Source: Haematobia irritans
Lineage: Eukaryota; Arthropoda; Insecta; Diptera; Muscidae
Assembly: GCF_050003625.1 (NCBI RefSeq)
Contig: NC_134400.1
Span: forward strand, 195,313,918-195,377,917
Direction of reading: 5' to 3'
DNA: 64,000 nucleotides
Positions within the stretch are counted from its first letter, which is position 1, and the number at the start of each line of letters is the position of its first letter. Below the pieces are notes generated by a model. That model ran no database searches. It was not told the DNA's origin and saw only the letters and a program-made list of their open reading frames with translations. Made by a program: the position numbers and the translations under genes. Below, piece by piece: positions 24,433 to 35,315 of the stretch.

Positions 24433-24965
24433 GTTAGAGACCATATACTTACACCATGTAGCAAATTTCAGCCGTATCGGATGAAATTTGCTTCTCTTAG
24501 AGGTTCCGCATGCCAAATCGAGGGATCGGTTATATGGGACTATATATAACTGTGGACCGATTTGGACCAATTTTTGCATGGTTTTTAGCGACCATATACT
24601 TACACCATGTAGCAAATTTCAGCCGGATCGGATGAAATTTGCTTCTCTTAGAGCAATCGCAAGCCAAATCTGAGTGTCGGTTTATATGGGGGCTATACGT
24701 AAAAGTGGACCGATATGGCCCATTTGCAATACCATCCGACCTACATCAATAACAACTACTTGTGCCAAGTTTCAAGTCGATAGCTTGTTTCGTTCGGAAG
24801 TTAGCGTGATTTCAACAGACGGGTGGACATGCTTAGATCGACTCCGAATTTCACCACGACCCAGAATATATATACTTTATGGGGTCTTAGAGCAATATTT
24901 CGATGTGTTACAAACGGAATGACAATGTTAATATACCCCTCATCCTATGTTGGAGGGTATATAAT

Positions 24966-25351
24966 ATATATGTTGGAAAAAAAGCTAAAGGCTAAATGCA
25001 TTTTTTCCCCCGCTAAACGACTTCAAAAAAACCAAATCTAGCAGGAAAATAGCTAAATTGGCAACGCTGATATTGTTGCACATATTATTTTCGTCTACAA
25101 ATATTATATGCTCTTCTTCTCATTTAAATGCCTACACATAAGAATGCCTTGCAGCTTGTTTTCACTGCTAACAGGTGTAAGTGTAGGTGGGGGTGCCTGA
25201 CATTCAGCTTGTGTTATTGTTGTTGTTGCCCAACATACACACAAACTATGGAAAACCAATATAAACAAACCACAAAACTAATAGCCACCCCCACCCCATC
25301 CACTCATATTCCAATAGCTCGTGTTTACAGTGAATATTAAACTAAACAAAA
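24966..25351. other. Short non-coding stretch left of the LTR element
   Basis: Contains GCTAAATTGGCAACGCTG at about 25052-25069, which resembles the right end of a hAT-like MITE (inverse CAGCGTTGCCA); its left partner was not found. The last five bases, CAAAA (25347-25351), are the left target duplication of the BEL element. Confidence 0.5.
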
Positions 25352-25890
25352 TGTTTAAAAATGATAGGTTAAGGGGGGAATTAGCGACGATGATAGTGGG
25401 CAGAGTACAGAGTGGACACCAATTCCGAGTGTGGTTGTTGTGGACTGTATTATAGGTTTATGGGACAGCAGGTGGATGTTTCCCTTTACACTAGGAGAAA
25501 TGGACGTCAATCAGTGGTCATAATTTCTCAGAGCATGAGAAATTATGACATCACATACACAGAAAACCAAGAGGTAAGAAAAAAAAGACACAAAGTCGAG
25601 GGTTACAAATGAGGATTTTGGTTTTATTAGGGAGTTAGAGAATGCTCACCGTTTGGGTTATCAAAAAGAATAGAATCATTGTATGTTGTTAATCTTAACA
25701 AGAAACCTACATACATATATGTTGTCTATGAGTGTTCATTCACAATAGTTTAAGTAATTGGTAATTTCGATAAGTTTAAACTTCATAGATACATTAACAA
25801 TTCACCATAATTCATAATAAATTCAGTTAATTCAAGATATTTAACGGAAATGTATATAAGTGTATATAAGTCTAAACGCAAGGTTAGACA
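25352..25890 (-). repeat. 3' LTR of the BEL/Pao element
   Basis: In element sense it begins TGTCTAACCTTGCG and ends TTTTTAAACA. Close to its sense start lie ACTTATATACACTTATATAC stretches that could act as TATA-like sequence, but promoter position is not proven. The 16 bp just upstream in sense (25891-25906) are only partly purine-rich (GAGGTGGCAG), a weak polypurine-tract candidate. Confidence 0.95.
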
Positions 25891-25906
25891 TGCTGCCACC
25901 TCGAAC

Positions 25907-26324
25907 TTATTCCGACGAGGAACATAAAACCGATGCTAAGGCACGAATAGCCTCAGAAAGAATCTTTTGGTTTGGTGAGGTTTCCTGTGACCCATTGGTG
26001 TTGGTTCTGGATGTGATGGCGTTGTTGCTTCGCTGCTCATTGGTGTTGTTGGTTGCTGATTTAGATTTTCGTTGTTGATAATTTGGATGCAAAAGGGTGT
26101 TGTGCGGTCTTCCACATTTTCTACACATATTTTCTGACCGACAATCACGAAAACGGTGGCTTCTGGCAAGGCAATTTACGCAGTAAACTTCTCGCAGTAC
26201 CAAAATATTGCGTTGTTTGGGAGTCATCTTCAAGAACTTCGGGCACACTTTCAATGAGTGGAATTTGTTACACAGTTTGCACTTGTAAAAGTTTGGAGAC
26301 CTCCGGTTGCTAGATATTGACGAT
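25907..26324 (-). CDS. Zinc-knuckle accessory ORF between pol and the 3' LTR (probable spliced exon)
   Basis: This frame occupies the position where retroviral elements keep env but encodes a small basic zinc-knuckle protein. Three knuckles can be read in order: CKLCNKFHSLKVC (CX2CX3HX4C), CVNCLARSHRFRDC (CX2CX4HX4C) and CRKCGRPHNTLLH (CX2CX3HX4H), then a Ser/Asn/Thr-rich tail. The spacing is identical in all three to the nucleocapsid knuckles of the element's own Gag-Pol, though most other residues differ, so it looks like a duplicated or captured nucleocapsid domain. No ATG lies upstream of the knuckles: a TAA closes the frame just before 26356, and the first in-frame ATG is after knuckle one. 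A splice-acceptor-like CTAACAACATCTCATACTTTCAG ending at 26325 supports expression as a 3' exon. A nucleic-acid-binding role is inferred. The stop is 16 bp from the LTR. Confidence 0.72.
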
Positions 26325-26347
26325 CTGAAAGTATGAGATGTTGTTAG
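26325..26347 (-). promoter_or_regulatory. Candidate 3' splice site for the zinc-knuckle exon
   Basis: On the minus strand a CTAAC branch-point-like motif is followed by ATCTCATACTTTCAG, with the AG at 26326-26325. The exon would begin at 26324 in the middle of a codon, so the partner exon must supply two bases. The donor was not identified with confidence; one weak GTGAAA candidate lies just upstream of the gag start near 31797. Confidence 0.55.
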
Positions 26348-26395
26348 CTTGTGCAAATGTTAGTGTAATGAGTAGTATGTTCATGGCATTTGGAG

Positions 26396-29300
26396 TTAGT
26401 TATTATTTGTGTGAGTGTCATCGGTAGTATTTGAGAAGGGCAAATAGCATAGCTTCGCTATGGGTCTTGTTATAGTTCCATTTTCAGTACGTACATCAGC
26501 TACTCGAACTTTACTGTCCGAACCAGAATAAGTTTTTACGATACGGCCCAAAAGCCATTCGTAAGGGGGGAGTAAATCATCAATAACAACTACTAAGTCG
26601 TTTATATTTAAATCAGGCAAGGGTGACTTCCACTTGTAACGTTTGTGCATTGCTTTTAGATAGTCTTCCCTCCATCGAATCGAAAACTGATGGTGGAGAG
26701 CTTTTAGTTTTGTCCATTTATTGATAAGAGACAACTTCGAAGACATTGGTTCAGGGAATGCTAGTAAGGGAGATCCTCTCAAAAAATGGCCTGGAGTTAA
26801 GGCGGTGAGATCGGATGGATCTTCGGTCATTGCTGAAATGGGACGGGAATTCAAAACTCCTTCTATTCGTGCTAGAAGAGTTGCAAACTGCTCGAATGTA
26901 AACCGGTGAGCGCCGGCGAGTTTCTTAAAATGGGTTTTGAAGCTTTTTACGGCTGCTTCCCATAAGCCGCCCATATGAGGTGCATGGGGTGGTATAAATT
27001 TCCACTCGAAGCCCTGTATTGCGTATTTTTGAGATATGTTGCTAGAGGCTGTTTTAAGAAAGTGTGTGAATTCTCGCAGCAGAGTTCTACTGGCTCCCAC
27101 AAAATTGCGACCGTTGTCCGAGAATATCCTGCAAGGGAGCCCTCGCCTCCCCACAAATCGAGCAAATGCAGCCTCGAAGGCTGCTGACGACAAGTCAGAA
27201 CATACTTCTAGGTGTATGGCTTTGGTGCTAAAGCACACAAAAACACATACATAGCCTTTAATTAATGGGGACTTTCTTAGAGACGAACTTTTGAGCTCAA
27301 ATGGCCCTGCAAAATCAATTCCAGTAACGTGAAATGGTGGGGAAAAGTTGCAACGGTCCGGTGGTAATGGAGCCATAATCTGAGAACTGTGTTTATGCTT
27401 ATAAATTAAGCAAGTTTTACACCTGTGAATCACTGCTTTTACACGGGGTTTTAATCGAGAAATGTAATATTCAGTCTGAACAAATCTGCACATCTGATTG
27501 CATTCTCCATGAGCCAAAAATGTATGTAAGTGTAATAAGTAAATGCGACAAAAATGAGAATTGCCAGGAAGTATTATGGGATAACGTTCCTTATATGGCA
27601 AAGACGAGTTAATCAACCGACCATTCGCTCTGATTATGTTTTGGGAATCTAAGAATGGATTTAGAGTTGATAAACTGCTTTTGGGAGAAAGTGTTTTAGA
27701 GTTACACAATGCTTCATATTCAGTGTGGTAATATTGTTGTTGAGCTAGAGATATTAAACGAGTTTTTGCAAATTGAATCTCCGCTTGGGACAAATCAATA
27801 GACTGAACAACTTGATCGGTTTTATGCTGGGGGTGAGAATGCCGGTAAAATCGGAATACGTACGAAATAACACGTAGAGCTCTTGAATATGACGAAAACC
27901 GAGATACAACATCATTTTGTTGGGCAATTGATTGATGAGCAGTTACTATTTTAGGTGCTAATTCGGGAATTATTGGATTTCGAGTTGGCCATGTGGATTC
28001 TGGATTGGTTAACCATGATGGTCCATTCCACCAAAGTGAATTTGAAATGAGTTCACGTGGCCTTGAACCACGAGTACCAAGGTCGGCCGGGTTTTCGTGG
28101 GTAGATACGTATTTCCATTTTGCATTTGGGACGAGTTCATGTATCTGGGACGTGCGATTGGCTACGTATGTTTCCCAAGTGTATGGGGGTTTAGATAACC
28201 ATCCCAGAACTATGGACGCATCTGACCAAAGAGTTATAGAAGTTATGTTACTGTCAAATGTTTGTGTAACATATTTTACGAGACTGGATAATAATAATGC
28301 ACCATTTAATTCCAGTCTGGGCAATGAAACGGGTTTGAGAGGAGCAACTTTACTTTTCGCAATGAATAGATTCGAGAAGACAGTGGAGGTAGAGGTTTGA
28401 AATCTTAAATAGACGCATGCACAGTAAGCTCCTTTTGATGCATCACAAAACCCATGTATTTGAACCTTGTCCGTAGGCATAAATTGGATCCATCGTGGTA
28501 TTTCAATAATGCTAATTTGAGACAAATCGTACAACAATTCATTCCAGGCACGAAGGGAATCTGAAGATATTTCATCATCCCAGCCCGAGGTTTCCAGCCA
28601 GAGTTGTTGCATGAGCATTTTGGCCTTGATAATCACAGGAGTTATCCATCCCGCAGGGTCAAAGAGTTGAGCAACAAGAGAAAGCACTTGACGCTTTGTG
28701 CCAGAATTTTGAGGTTCGCAAGATATAGTAGTGTAAGAGAATTTGTCACTTAAAGCATTCCATTTTATTCCGAGGGTTTTCGTAGAGCTAGCCTCAGACA
28801 GACGCAATAAATTAAGATCATATAAATCTTCCGAAGGAATCCCAGTAAGCAATTCGGAATCATTTGCACTTATTTTCTTTAGGGGAAAGCCAGCAGAATT
28901 GAGAACCTTGACGAGCATTTTTCGAAGTTCAATTGTTTCTTCTATTGAGAAACCACCCCACAGAATATCATCAACATAAATCTCCCGTTTTAAGATATTA
29001 GAAACTTGAGGAAATTGTCTCTCAGTATCATGAGCGAGTTGTAGTAAAGTGCGTATCGCGAGAAAAGGCGCACAGTTAATACCAAATGTTACCGTTTTAA
29101 GCTGGTAATCTTGAATTGGGCCTTTGGGATCTTTTTGGAATAAAATCCTTTGGTACGCTCTATCATCGGGATGTATCTTTATTTGTCGATACATTTTTTG
29201 AATGTCTCCACAGTAGACATATTTGTACTTTCTCCAATTGAGAATAGTAGAAATCAAATCGTTTTGGAGCGTGGGACCTGTGTAGAGCACATCATTAAGG

Positions 29301-31744
29301 GATAAGCCCGATTTGGATTTCCGGGAAGCATTGAATACAATTCTAACTTTTGTGGACTTATGCTCCGGACGTACTACAGCGTGATGTGGGAGGTAAAAAG
29401 AAAAAAATTTACCTTGGGAACATATTTCCCGGGAGGAAGTTTCTTCCATGTGGTCAAGCGATAAATATTCATGCAATACAGAATTGTATTGGTCTTGAAG
29501 CTGGGGATCTTTAGATAAATTTCGTTCCATCCGAGCGTATTGTCCAAGAGAAATGAATCTCGACGAACCCAGAGAAATTGTTTCGGGAAACTCTTTCTTA
29601 AACGGGAGCCTTACAACGTATCGACCATCAATGTCACGAGTTGTTGTTTTGGCATAAAGTTCCTCGCAAAACTTATCAGCATCCGAAATTTCGGGAACCG
29701 AAGGGACTTCTTCAATTTCCCAGAATTTTCGAAGTATATCAGAGAGTACATCAGATTCGCATGAGACTACTTTGGTAGTAAAAGCCTCGATGGTTTCAGT
29801 TGGTATTGGGCCACTGAGAACCCATCCGAAGATTGTGTTATATGCCGAAGCAAACCCGCAAACATTTTTCCTAATACCATTCAGATTGATGAAGCGCTCA
29901 GAGTCATTTCCAAGTATAAGATCAATATTGGATGAGACATTGAAATTAGGATCTGCTAAATCGAGTTTGAATAGGTCGGGACAATTAGGCTTATCGAAGG
30001 AGATAGCAGGTAATCTTCTCGTAACCTTTGATAGGACAATAGCGCTAACAGAAAAACGAACCTTATGTTTTTGAGCGAAGAGAACAATATCGCACTCCTT
30101 GTCAGAAAACTGTGTCATCCCTCCAATTCCACCGATTTCGAAACGCGACTTACGATATGGGATTTGTAACAAATTGCGAATTTTTTCAGACAAAAACGTT
30201 CTTTGGGAGCCTGGATCAATTAATGCTCTCACAGTGTAAAGTTCGTTTTTGTGCTCAATATGGACTAATGCCGTTCTAAGTAAAACAGTATCGGTATTTT
30301 GCGAGAAATTTGCCTCAACTCGAGTGCAACTTTCTTTAGAAGTAGAAGGAACAGATGGATCGGTTTGATATATAGAATCGTTTCGCTCGGGTTGATATTT
30401 GGAATTGTTTCGTTTCATTTCATCACCACCAGATATGGCATTTTGAGAATCATTCTTATCGGTTTGATTGGGATTTAAATGTAGAAGCGAATGATGTCGC
30501 TTTTTACATGAGAGACAAACGTGTCTACTTTTACATTTCAATTTTGAATGCGACGGAGACAGGCAGTTGTTGCATAGTTTCTTCTTAAAAACAAAATCAA
30601 CACGCTCTTGGGGAGAAAATTTACGAAAATCGGGACAGATGCGAATGTTGTGATCCAAGCTGCACAATGGGCAGGAATGATTTAAATTCTCTTGAGATGC
30701 GTATGCGTGTATTTTGTTACTACTTTCGGTAGAAGTTTTTGGTAATTGAAAACTTTGAACTTGTGAATTTCTAAAATTGGATATTCTTTCTACAACCTCG
30801 AATCGGTTGACTAAGAACTCATCCATTTGGGACCAACTCGGTAGTTCACGGTGAGATTTGAGAGACTGCTCCCATTGAGAAATCGTTTCATTAGGAAGTT
30901 TTGTAGAAACTAGGTATATCAGTACCGGATCCCAAGTTTCAACTTTAACTTGCAAGGAACTTAATGTACTGAGGCAGTCTTTTACAGTCGAATGAATTCT
31001 TTGAAGTGATTCACTGTTTTCCGTTGTTGCTACGGGAATATTAAACAATATTTTCAGTTGGTTATCTACCAAAACTCGCTTGTTTTCGTAACGCGTTTTC
31101 AACGCAGTCCATGCCAAGTTGAAATTTTCATCGCACAAAGCGTATCTTTTTACTATGGCACCTGCGCTTCCTTTAGTTTTATTTCGCAAATGATAAAGTT
31201 TCTGAGCTGGTGTCAATTTTGGGTGATTGATATATACGGCCGTGAACATGTCACGAAAGGATGGCCAATCTTCATAACTTCCCTTAAATACCTCTGTGTC
31301 GCATGGAGGAACCTTTATGCACACTTCAGAGTTGTTAAGGGGTTGCGGTTCTGAGAGTCTATCAGAAAAAGAGGATAATCGAGTTGTCCTACGTGGTGCT
31401 GTATTCACCGACATTCGCAGGATGTCTAGAATTCGGGCTCGAGTTTCGTAATAGGATTCTGAGCAAATACTAAAATTTAATTTCGCATTTTGTTTCACTT
31501 CATTAGAGACATTTGATTCAGGAGATATCATCAAGGTTTCATATTCAACTTGAACCTTTTGCCATCGGTCTCCTAAATCTTCCAACTTGACCTCTAGAAT
31601 AGTATTTGTTTGATCCCCAATTTCAGAACTCTCAAAATCTGAGCAAAAGTCTGTGAGTTGATTGCAAATGAATGCGAATTTTTCGTACATGGGAGACTGT
31701 TTGAGAGTGCTTTGAGGATTGTGAGAGTCTGTTGGATTAGACAT
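26396..31744 (-). CDS. BEL/Pao Gag-Pol polyprotein, intact, 1782 aa
   Basis: One uninterrupted frame. The frame stays open 33 bp further upstream but has only TTG there; the first ATG is at 31744 with A at -3, giving a protein starting MSNPTDSH. Residues below count from that ATG. About 140-325: DUF1759-type gag region. 358-422: three zinc knuckles (CPLCSLDHNIRIC first). About 480-650: aspartic protease, active-site segment LIDPGSQRTF near 509-518. About 790-950: reverse transcriptase with CGDIQKMY (Asp near 847) and YVDD at 923-926. About 1090-1235: RNase H with FCDASKGAY, LELNGALL and LWSDAS. About 1405-1447: integrase zinc domain (HLHTFLAH, CKTC). About 1477-1600: integrase core, Asp in GIDFAGPF, Asp in FSDNGRNF, Glu in GLWEAAV. 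C-terminal DUF5641-like domain (WREDYLKAMHKRYKW onward). Order and motifs are those of BEL/Pao. All catalytic residues are present. The polyprotein would make and integrate cDNA. Confidence 0.97.
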   Translation of the reverse strand: MSNPTDSHNPQSTLKQSPMYEKFAFICNQLTDFCSDFESSEIGDQTNTILEVKLEDLGDRWQKVQVEYETLMISPESNVSNEVKQNAKLNFSICSESYYETRARILDILRMSVNTAPRRTTRLSSFSDRLSEPQPLNNSEVCIKVPPCDTEVFKGSYEDWPSFRDMFTAVYINHPKLTPAQKLYHLRNKTKGSAGAIVKRYALCDENFNLAWTALKTRYENKRVLVDNQLKILFNIPVATTENSESLQRIHSTVKDCLSTLSSLQVKVETWDPVLIYLVSTKLPNETISQWEQSLKSHRELPSWSQMDEFLVNRFEVVERISNFRNSQVQSFQLPKTSTESSNKIHAYASQENLNHSCPLCSLDHNIRICPDFRKFSPQERVDFVFKKKLCNNCLSPSHSKLKCKSRHVCLSCKKRHHSLLHLNPNQTDKNDSQNAISGGDEMKRNNSKYQPERNDSIYQTDPSVPSTSKESCTRVEANFSQNTDTVLLRTALVHIEHKNELYTVRALIDPGSQRTFLSEKIRNLLQIPYRKSRFEIGGIGGMTQFSDKECDIVLFAQKHKVRFSVSAIVLSKVTRRLPAISFDKPNCPDLFKLDLADPNFNVSSNIDLILGNDSERFINLNGIRKNVCGFASAYNTIFGWVLSGPIPTETIEAFTTKVVSCESDVLSDILRKFWEIEEVPSVPEISDADKFCEELYAKTTTRDIDGRYVVRLPFKKEFPETISLGSSRFISLGQYARMERNLSKDPQLQDQYNSVLHEYLSLDHMEETSSREICSQGKFFSFYLPHHAVVRPEHKSTKVRIVFNASRKSKSGLSLNDVLYTGPTLQNDLISTILNWRKYKYVYCGDIQKMYRQIKIHPDDRAYQRILFQKDPKGPIQDYQLKTVTFGINCAPFLAIRTLLQLAHDTERQFPQVSNILKREIYVDDILWGGFSIEETIELRKMLVKVLNSAGFPLKKISANDSELLTGIPSEDLYDLNLLRLSEASSTKTLGIKWNALSDKFSYTTISCEPQNSGTKRQVLSLVAQLFDPAGWITPVIIKAKMLMQQLWLETSGWDDEISSDSLRAWNELLYDLSQISIIEIPRWIQFMPTDKVQIHGFCDASKGAYCACVYLRFQTSTSTVFSNLFIAKSKVAPLKPVSLPRLELNGALLLSSLVKYVTQTFDSNITSITLWSDASIVLGWLSKPPYTWETYVANRTSQIHELVPNAKWKYVSTHENPADLGTRGSRPRELISNSLWWNGPSWLTNPESTWPTRNPIIPELAPKIVTAHQSIAQQNDVVSRFSSYSRALRVISYVFRFYRHSHPQHKTDQVVQSIDLSQAEIQFAKTRLISLAQQQYYHTEYEALCNSKTLSPKSSLSTLNPFLDSQNIIRANGRLINSSLPYKERYPIILPGNSHFCRIYLLHLHTFLAHGECNQMCRFVQTEYYISRLKPRVKAVIHRCKTCLIYKHKHSSQIMAPLPPDRCNFSPPFHVTGIDFAGPFELKSSSLRKSPLIKGYVCVFVCFSTKAIHLEVCSDLSSAAFEAAFARFVGRRGLPCRIFSDNGRNFVGASRTLLREFTHFLKTASSNISQKYAIQGFEWKFIPPHAPHMGGLWEAAVKSFKTHFKKLAGAHRFTFEQFATLLARIEGVLNSRPISAMTEDPSDLTALTPGHFLRGSPLLAFPEPMSSKLSLINKWTKLKALHHQFSIRWREDYLKAMHKRYKWKSPLPDLNINDLVVVIDDLLPPYEWLLGRIVKTYSGSDSKVRVADVRTENGTITRPIAKLCYLPFSNTTDDTHTNNN

Positions 31745-33216
31745 ATTGAAACAAAAAATCACGAATAGATTCAACAACAGTGACTGTGATTTTCACCGTG
31801 AAAAACGCGCCAATGACGATTGATCGTTCGTTCGAAATAAAAAAGTTAGTGGAAAAGCGGATGAGAAAATCGTATAGTAGTTATACGTTGTAATTTATCG
31901 AATTAAGTTTAACAATTGTGAGTAGCAAAATATTTTAATAGATTTGCGAGAAATTCCCAAATGAAAGGAATAACGTATAGAATTAAAATAGTTTCTAGTT
32001 ATTTATAACCATTAAAAAAAGTCAGAAATTCACCAAGTGTATCAGATGACAATTACGAGAGTTATTGCCGCTTAGACCATTCACAACGAGTGTAAGTTTG
32101 CTATTCTTTAGCTAAAAGAATAGTTGTTGATAGAAATGTGTAGTTTTGATTATATGTAAATTAGATGTAAATTTCGAATGTAAAGGGGATTGGAAATATT
32201 TGGTGCTATACCAGTAGAAATATATAGCAGTAAAGTTAAATGAAAACCCAAAAAAATCCCTTTTGTTTGAAAACAGTAATTGTTATATACCAGTTATCAG
32301 CATATAACTCAGAGGCAAATTTTAAGCCCGAATTTTAGAGTTTGGAAGCTATATTTGTTTGAACCACATGCCGTGGGCAATTAATTTCTTCCTTTTGTTG
32401 AATTATTCGAAAAAATAAGAAAGCGGTATGTAATTAAACTAATTGTCACTGGGAAAATTGTAGATAATTTCCAAGCAACGCTTTGGTTGACGTCAGAGAA
32501 CTTTCCTTTTCTCACAAGTACGGTAGTTTTCGCACCAGAATTAAATTGAATTAAATTCCACAGAAAAAGAGAAAATTATCCACTTTATTCCTAGTATTAA
32601 GTTCGTTTGCGAAGTCAGAATATCACTTTGAATCGGGTACCAAACATAGGGTCTTTAACGTTTACTGGGAAATAATATGCGCATATACTATTTCGTGTGA
32701 AAATTTAAAACCTTTGAACTTAGTACTAGGCTTACGGGATCAGCCAGAAATTTGTTACATAAACACATATGATTCCACAATTAAATAAATCCGCGTTAGG
32801 GATCAGCCAAAAATTTTAAAGACCAGTGCAAAATGATTTTACAAATCAACACACAGTTTGGTCTTTCACTAATATATCCACGTTAGGGATTTTTTTTTAA
32901 TAATGGATATAGAAATAAAATGTTCAAATAGTGTAAGTGATATTGTTAGTAATATATTAGTGTTAAATTTATGGAATAATTATGTTGTTTCAATTTGAAC
33001 TTTGATTTAGTATTTAATTGATATTTTTTATGGGTGTAAGTTCAGGCGCAAGCTATCCATCCAGTTTTTTATCCAATTATTACTTTCACGTAATTTACTT
33101 TGAATACCTTTGTTTTCGGGATGAACAGTTATTTATTTCGGTTTGTGTAAAAATAATTTTTTCCTGATATTTTCTTCCAGATTTTTTTCGTAAATGTTTT
33201 AAATAACGTAATTAGG

Positions 33217-33519
33217 AGACACTGTGCGTGTCTAGCTTTCCTTTTATTTTTAAAAAAATTTAACTGTTATTTGTTTTTTAAAAAAATCGTAATGGGGACA
33301 CTGTACGTGTCTAAATTCCTTTTTCGTAGAATTTAAATTGTAAATCCTCAATAATCGTAGTTAGTTATATTCGAATTTTACATATTTCTCCACTGAATTT
33401 TATATTATATTTTAAATAACGCAGCTGGTAGACACTGTGCGTGTCTATATGGTATTCCTTAGAATTTGTAATTGCCAATATTTTTTTTTTAACGTAGTTA
33501 GAAGACACTGTGCGTGTCT
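33217..33519. repeat. Four-fold hairpin repeat in the BEL leader
   Basis: The motif AGACACTGTGCGTGTCT occurs at about 33217, 33430 and 33503, and a GACACTGTACGTGTCT variant at 33297. Each can pair AGACAC with GTGTCT around a TGTGC-type loop. Three copies are preceded by AACGTA/AACGCA-like sequence and the variant by TCGTA, so the unit is longer than the hairpin. A degenerate fifth (AACACTGTGACAGT) follows near 33550. Confidence 0.82.
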
Positions 33520-35315
33520 AAATTCTTTGTTTTACAATTGTTGCTGCGAAACACTGTGACAGTATAAGAGTTTTCTTGAGTTGAGTTTTGTTGTTATTGC
33601 GTGAGTGAGAGCGGCTTGCTCTCTTTATCTCGTGCACAGTGGTTCAAAGAAAGCAATTAGGTGTGGGTTAGTTACTAGTAAATGTTATCTACATTTGTTA
33701 GCATATATTATGAACAAGTTTTACCTTCCATATTACTAGTTGTTTAGACCATTTTATTAATCCGACCCGAAATACCGATTGTCTTTTTTTTTTTTACCGC
33801 AGCAGCTTTATAGAATTTAATAATCTTTATAAATTTAGACAATTATACACGAAATGAAAATTTGAAATCGTGTGTTTGGTAATCACTAGAACACTTTGAT
33901 GAAAAATTCTTGAAATTTGCCAAAATTTTGCTTTTTTATATATTTTTGTTTTTGCATTACCATTTGACTATTTTTATTTCCACAATTTTCGTTTTATTTT
34001 ACATCTTTCGTTGTCATAACTTTTTCACTTTCACTTGCATCCACACTCTCTCCTTTTTCTACTTTTAAATGTCACTCTCTTTATTGTGACAAACTTTAGA
34101 TGTAACAAGTATGAAAAAAAAATTAAGGTGAGAACGGAATGGAAATTTGAAGATAAATGAAGACGTGACACATAGAGCAACGAAAATAAAGGCCAAGAAA
34201 GAATATGAGATATGGCAAAATTGTTGTTATATGTACTTTGTATATTCCCAAGTTTTATAACGGTGATTTCGAAATGGGAGTAAGATAAATGAAAAAATAT
34301 TTTTTTGGTATACAGAAAATAATTTTGCAAAATATTTTGTTGTTGCCAATTTTAACGGTAATATAGGAAAAAATTCTTGTTTTATATTTACCAAACACAA
34401 TATGTGTATTTTTTATGGAGAATTCCAGATTTTTACAAGGCAATATTGTGATTTTATGGTTTCCAAAAATGGGAATTATGTACAATTTCAGATTTTAGAA
34501 ATTTTGGAAGCCTTTTTTAGACAAACTATTATATGGTTTTCTCGTTTTTTTTTGTATTGGCACTTTTGATATTTACAATATTATGCAAACGACCTGTGAT
34601 ATAGGCTTAAGAACCAAATTGAGTTTTAGAACCTGTTTTAACGATAAATTTCCTTGAGTGTGTAATGGTAGAATTTGTAGAGATTTTAAAACATTGTAAC
34701 TACGGATTTTAATGCATGTATAAATAACTTAATTTATTATTATCTTATGGTGAGGTTTTATGGCGTTTTAAGCAACCTTTTTCGCGGTTTCTTAAAAAAT
34801 TTCCCAGTAGTTATAGCGCAGATTTTATGTAGTTTTATGTAGTATTTTGGAAAATTGTATAGTTCTATAGAAGTTTTATGTAGTTTTAGCACATTTTTTT
34901 ATAGATTTACAGCGAATTTTATGTAGTTTTAGCAAATTTTTCATAGGTTTACAGCGAATTTTATGTAGTTTTAGCAGGTTTACCATAATTTTTATAGTTT
35001 TAGCAAAATTTTTATACTTTTTACAGTCTTAAAGCAGTTTTTTGTAGTTTTAGAGCAAAATTTTAGGAATTTTTTTATAGTTTTTTAACACAAACTAATT
35101 TTAACTAACGGTCAGCGAAATTAACCACGACATTTTTATAATACACGAAATTACCTTTTTTTCTCACACTTTTTTTTACACGATACACGTTTCCGATTAA
35201 ATGCTTTGCGATCGACGTCTCAATTCGACTAATGTGGAAGGTTTTGTTCTAATTATCATTTACCTTCTATCCTCTTTGTTAGTGTTTGATGATGCTCTCC
35301 GTTCATTTGAGTATC

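Larger units (their letters stand above)
21165..24965 (+). repeat. Family 2 element, interrupted copy
   Basis: The left part (GGTATCTTAAAACTTCTTAACA at 21179-21200) matches the start region of the complete family 2 copy at 42466. After array 6 the interior resumes at about 23557 with 153-bp-type subrepeats (TATATGGGGGCTATATATAATTA). The right end has ACAGACGGGTGGACATG and CCTCATCCTATGTTGGAGGGTATA. It is interrupted twice: by a 2.3-kb 29-bp array and by a SINE with a GTTAG target duplication. Minor frames inside are remnants of the 51-codon subrepeat frame. Confidence 0.8.

Noticed and set aside
25412..25612. 66-codon frame in each LTR (also 35394-35594) as a gene
   Set aside because: It lies in the LTR, antisense to the element, is identical in both copies only because the LTRs are, and has no domain.
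26083..31354. Plus-strand frames opposite Gag-Pol (for example 27993-28400, 29772-30074, 31058-31354)
   Set aside because: Antisense shadows of a 1782-aa coding frame with no domains of their own.
26396..31777. A longer Gag-Pol start at 31777
   Set aside because: The codon there is TTG (as is the next); the first ATG in frame is at 31744 with a good context.
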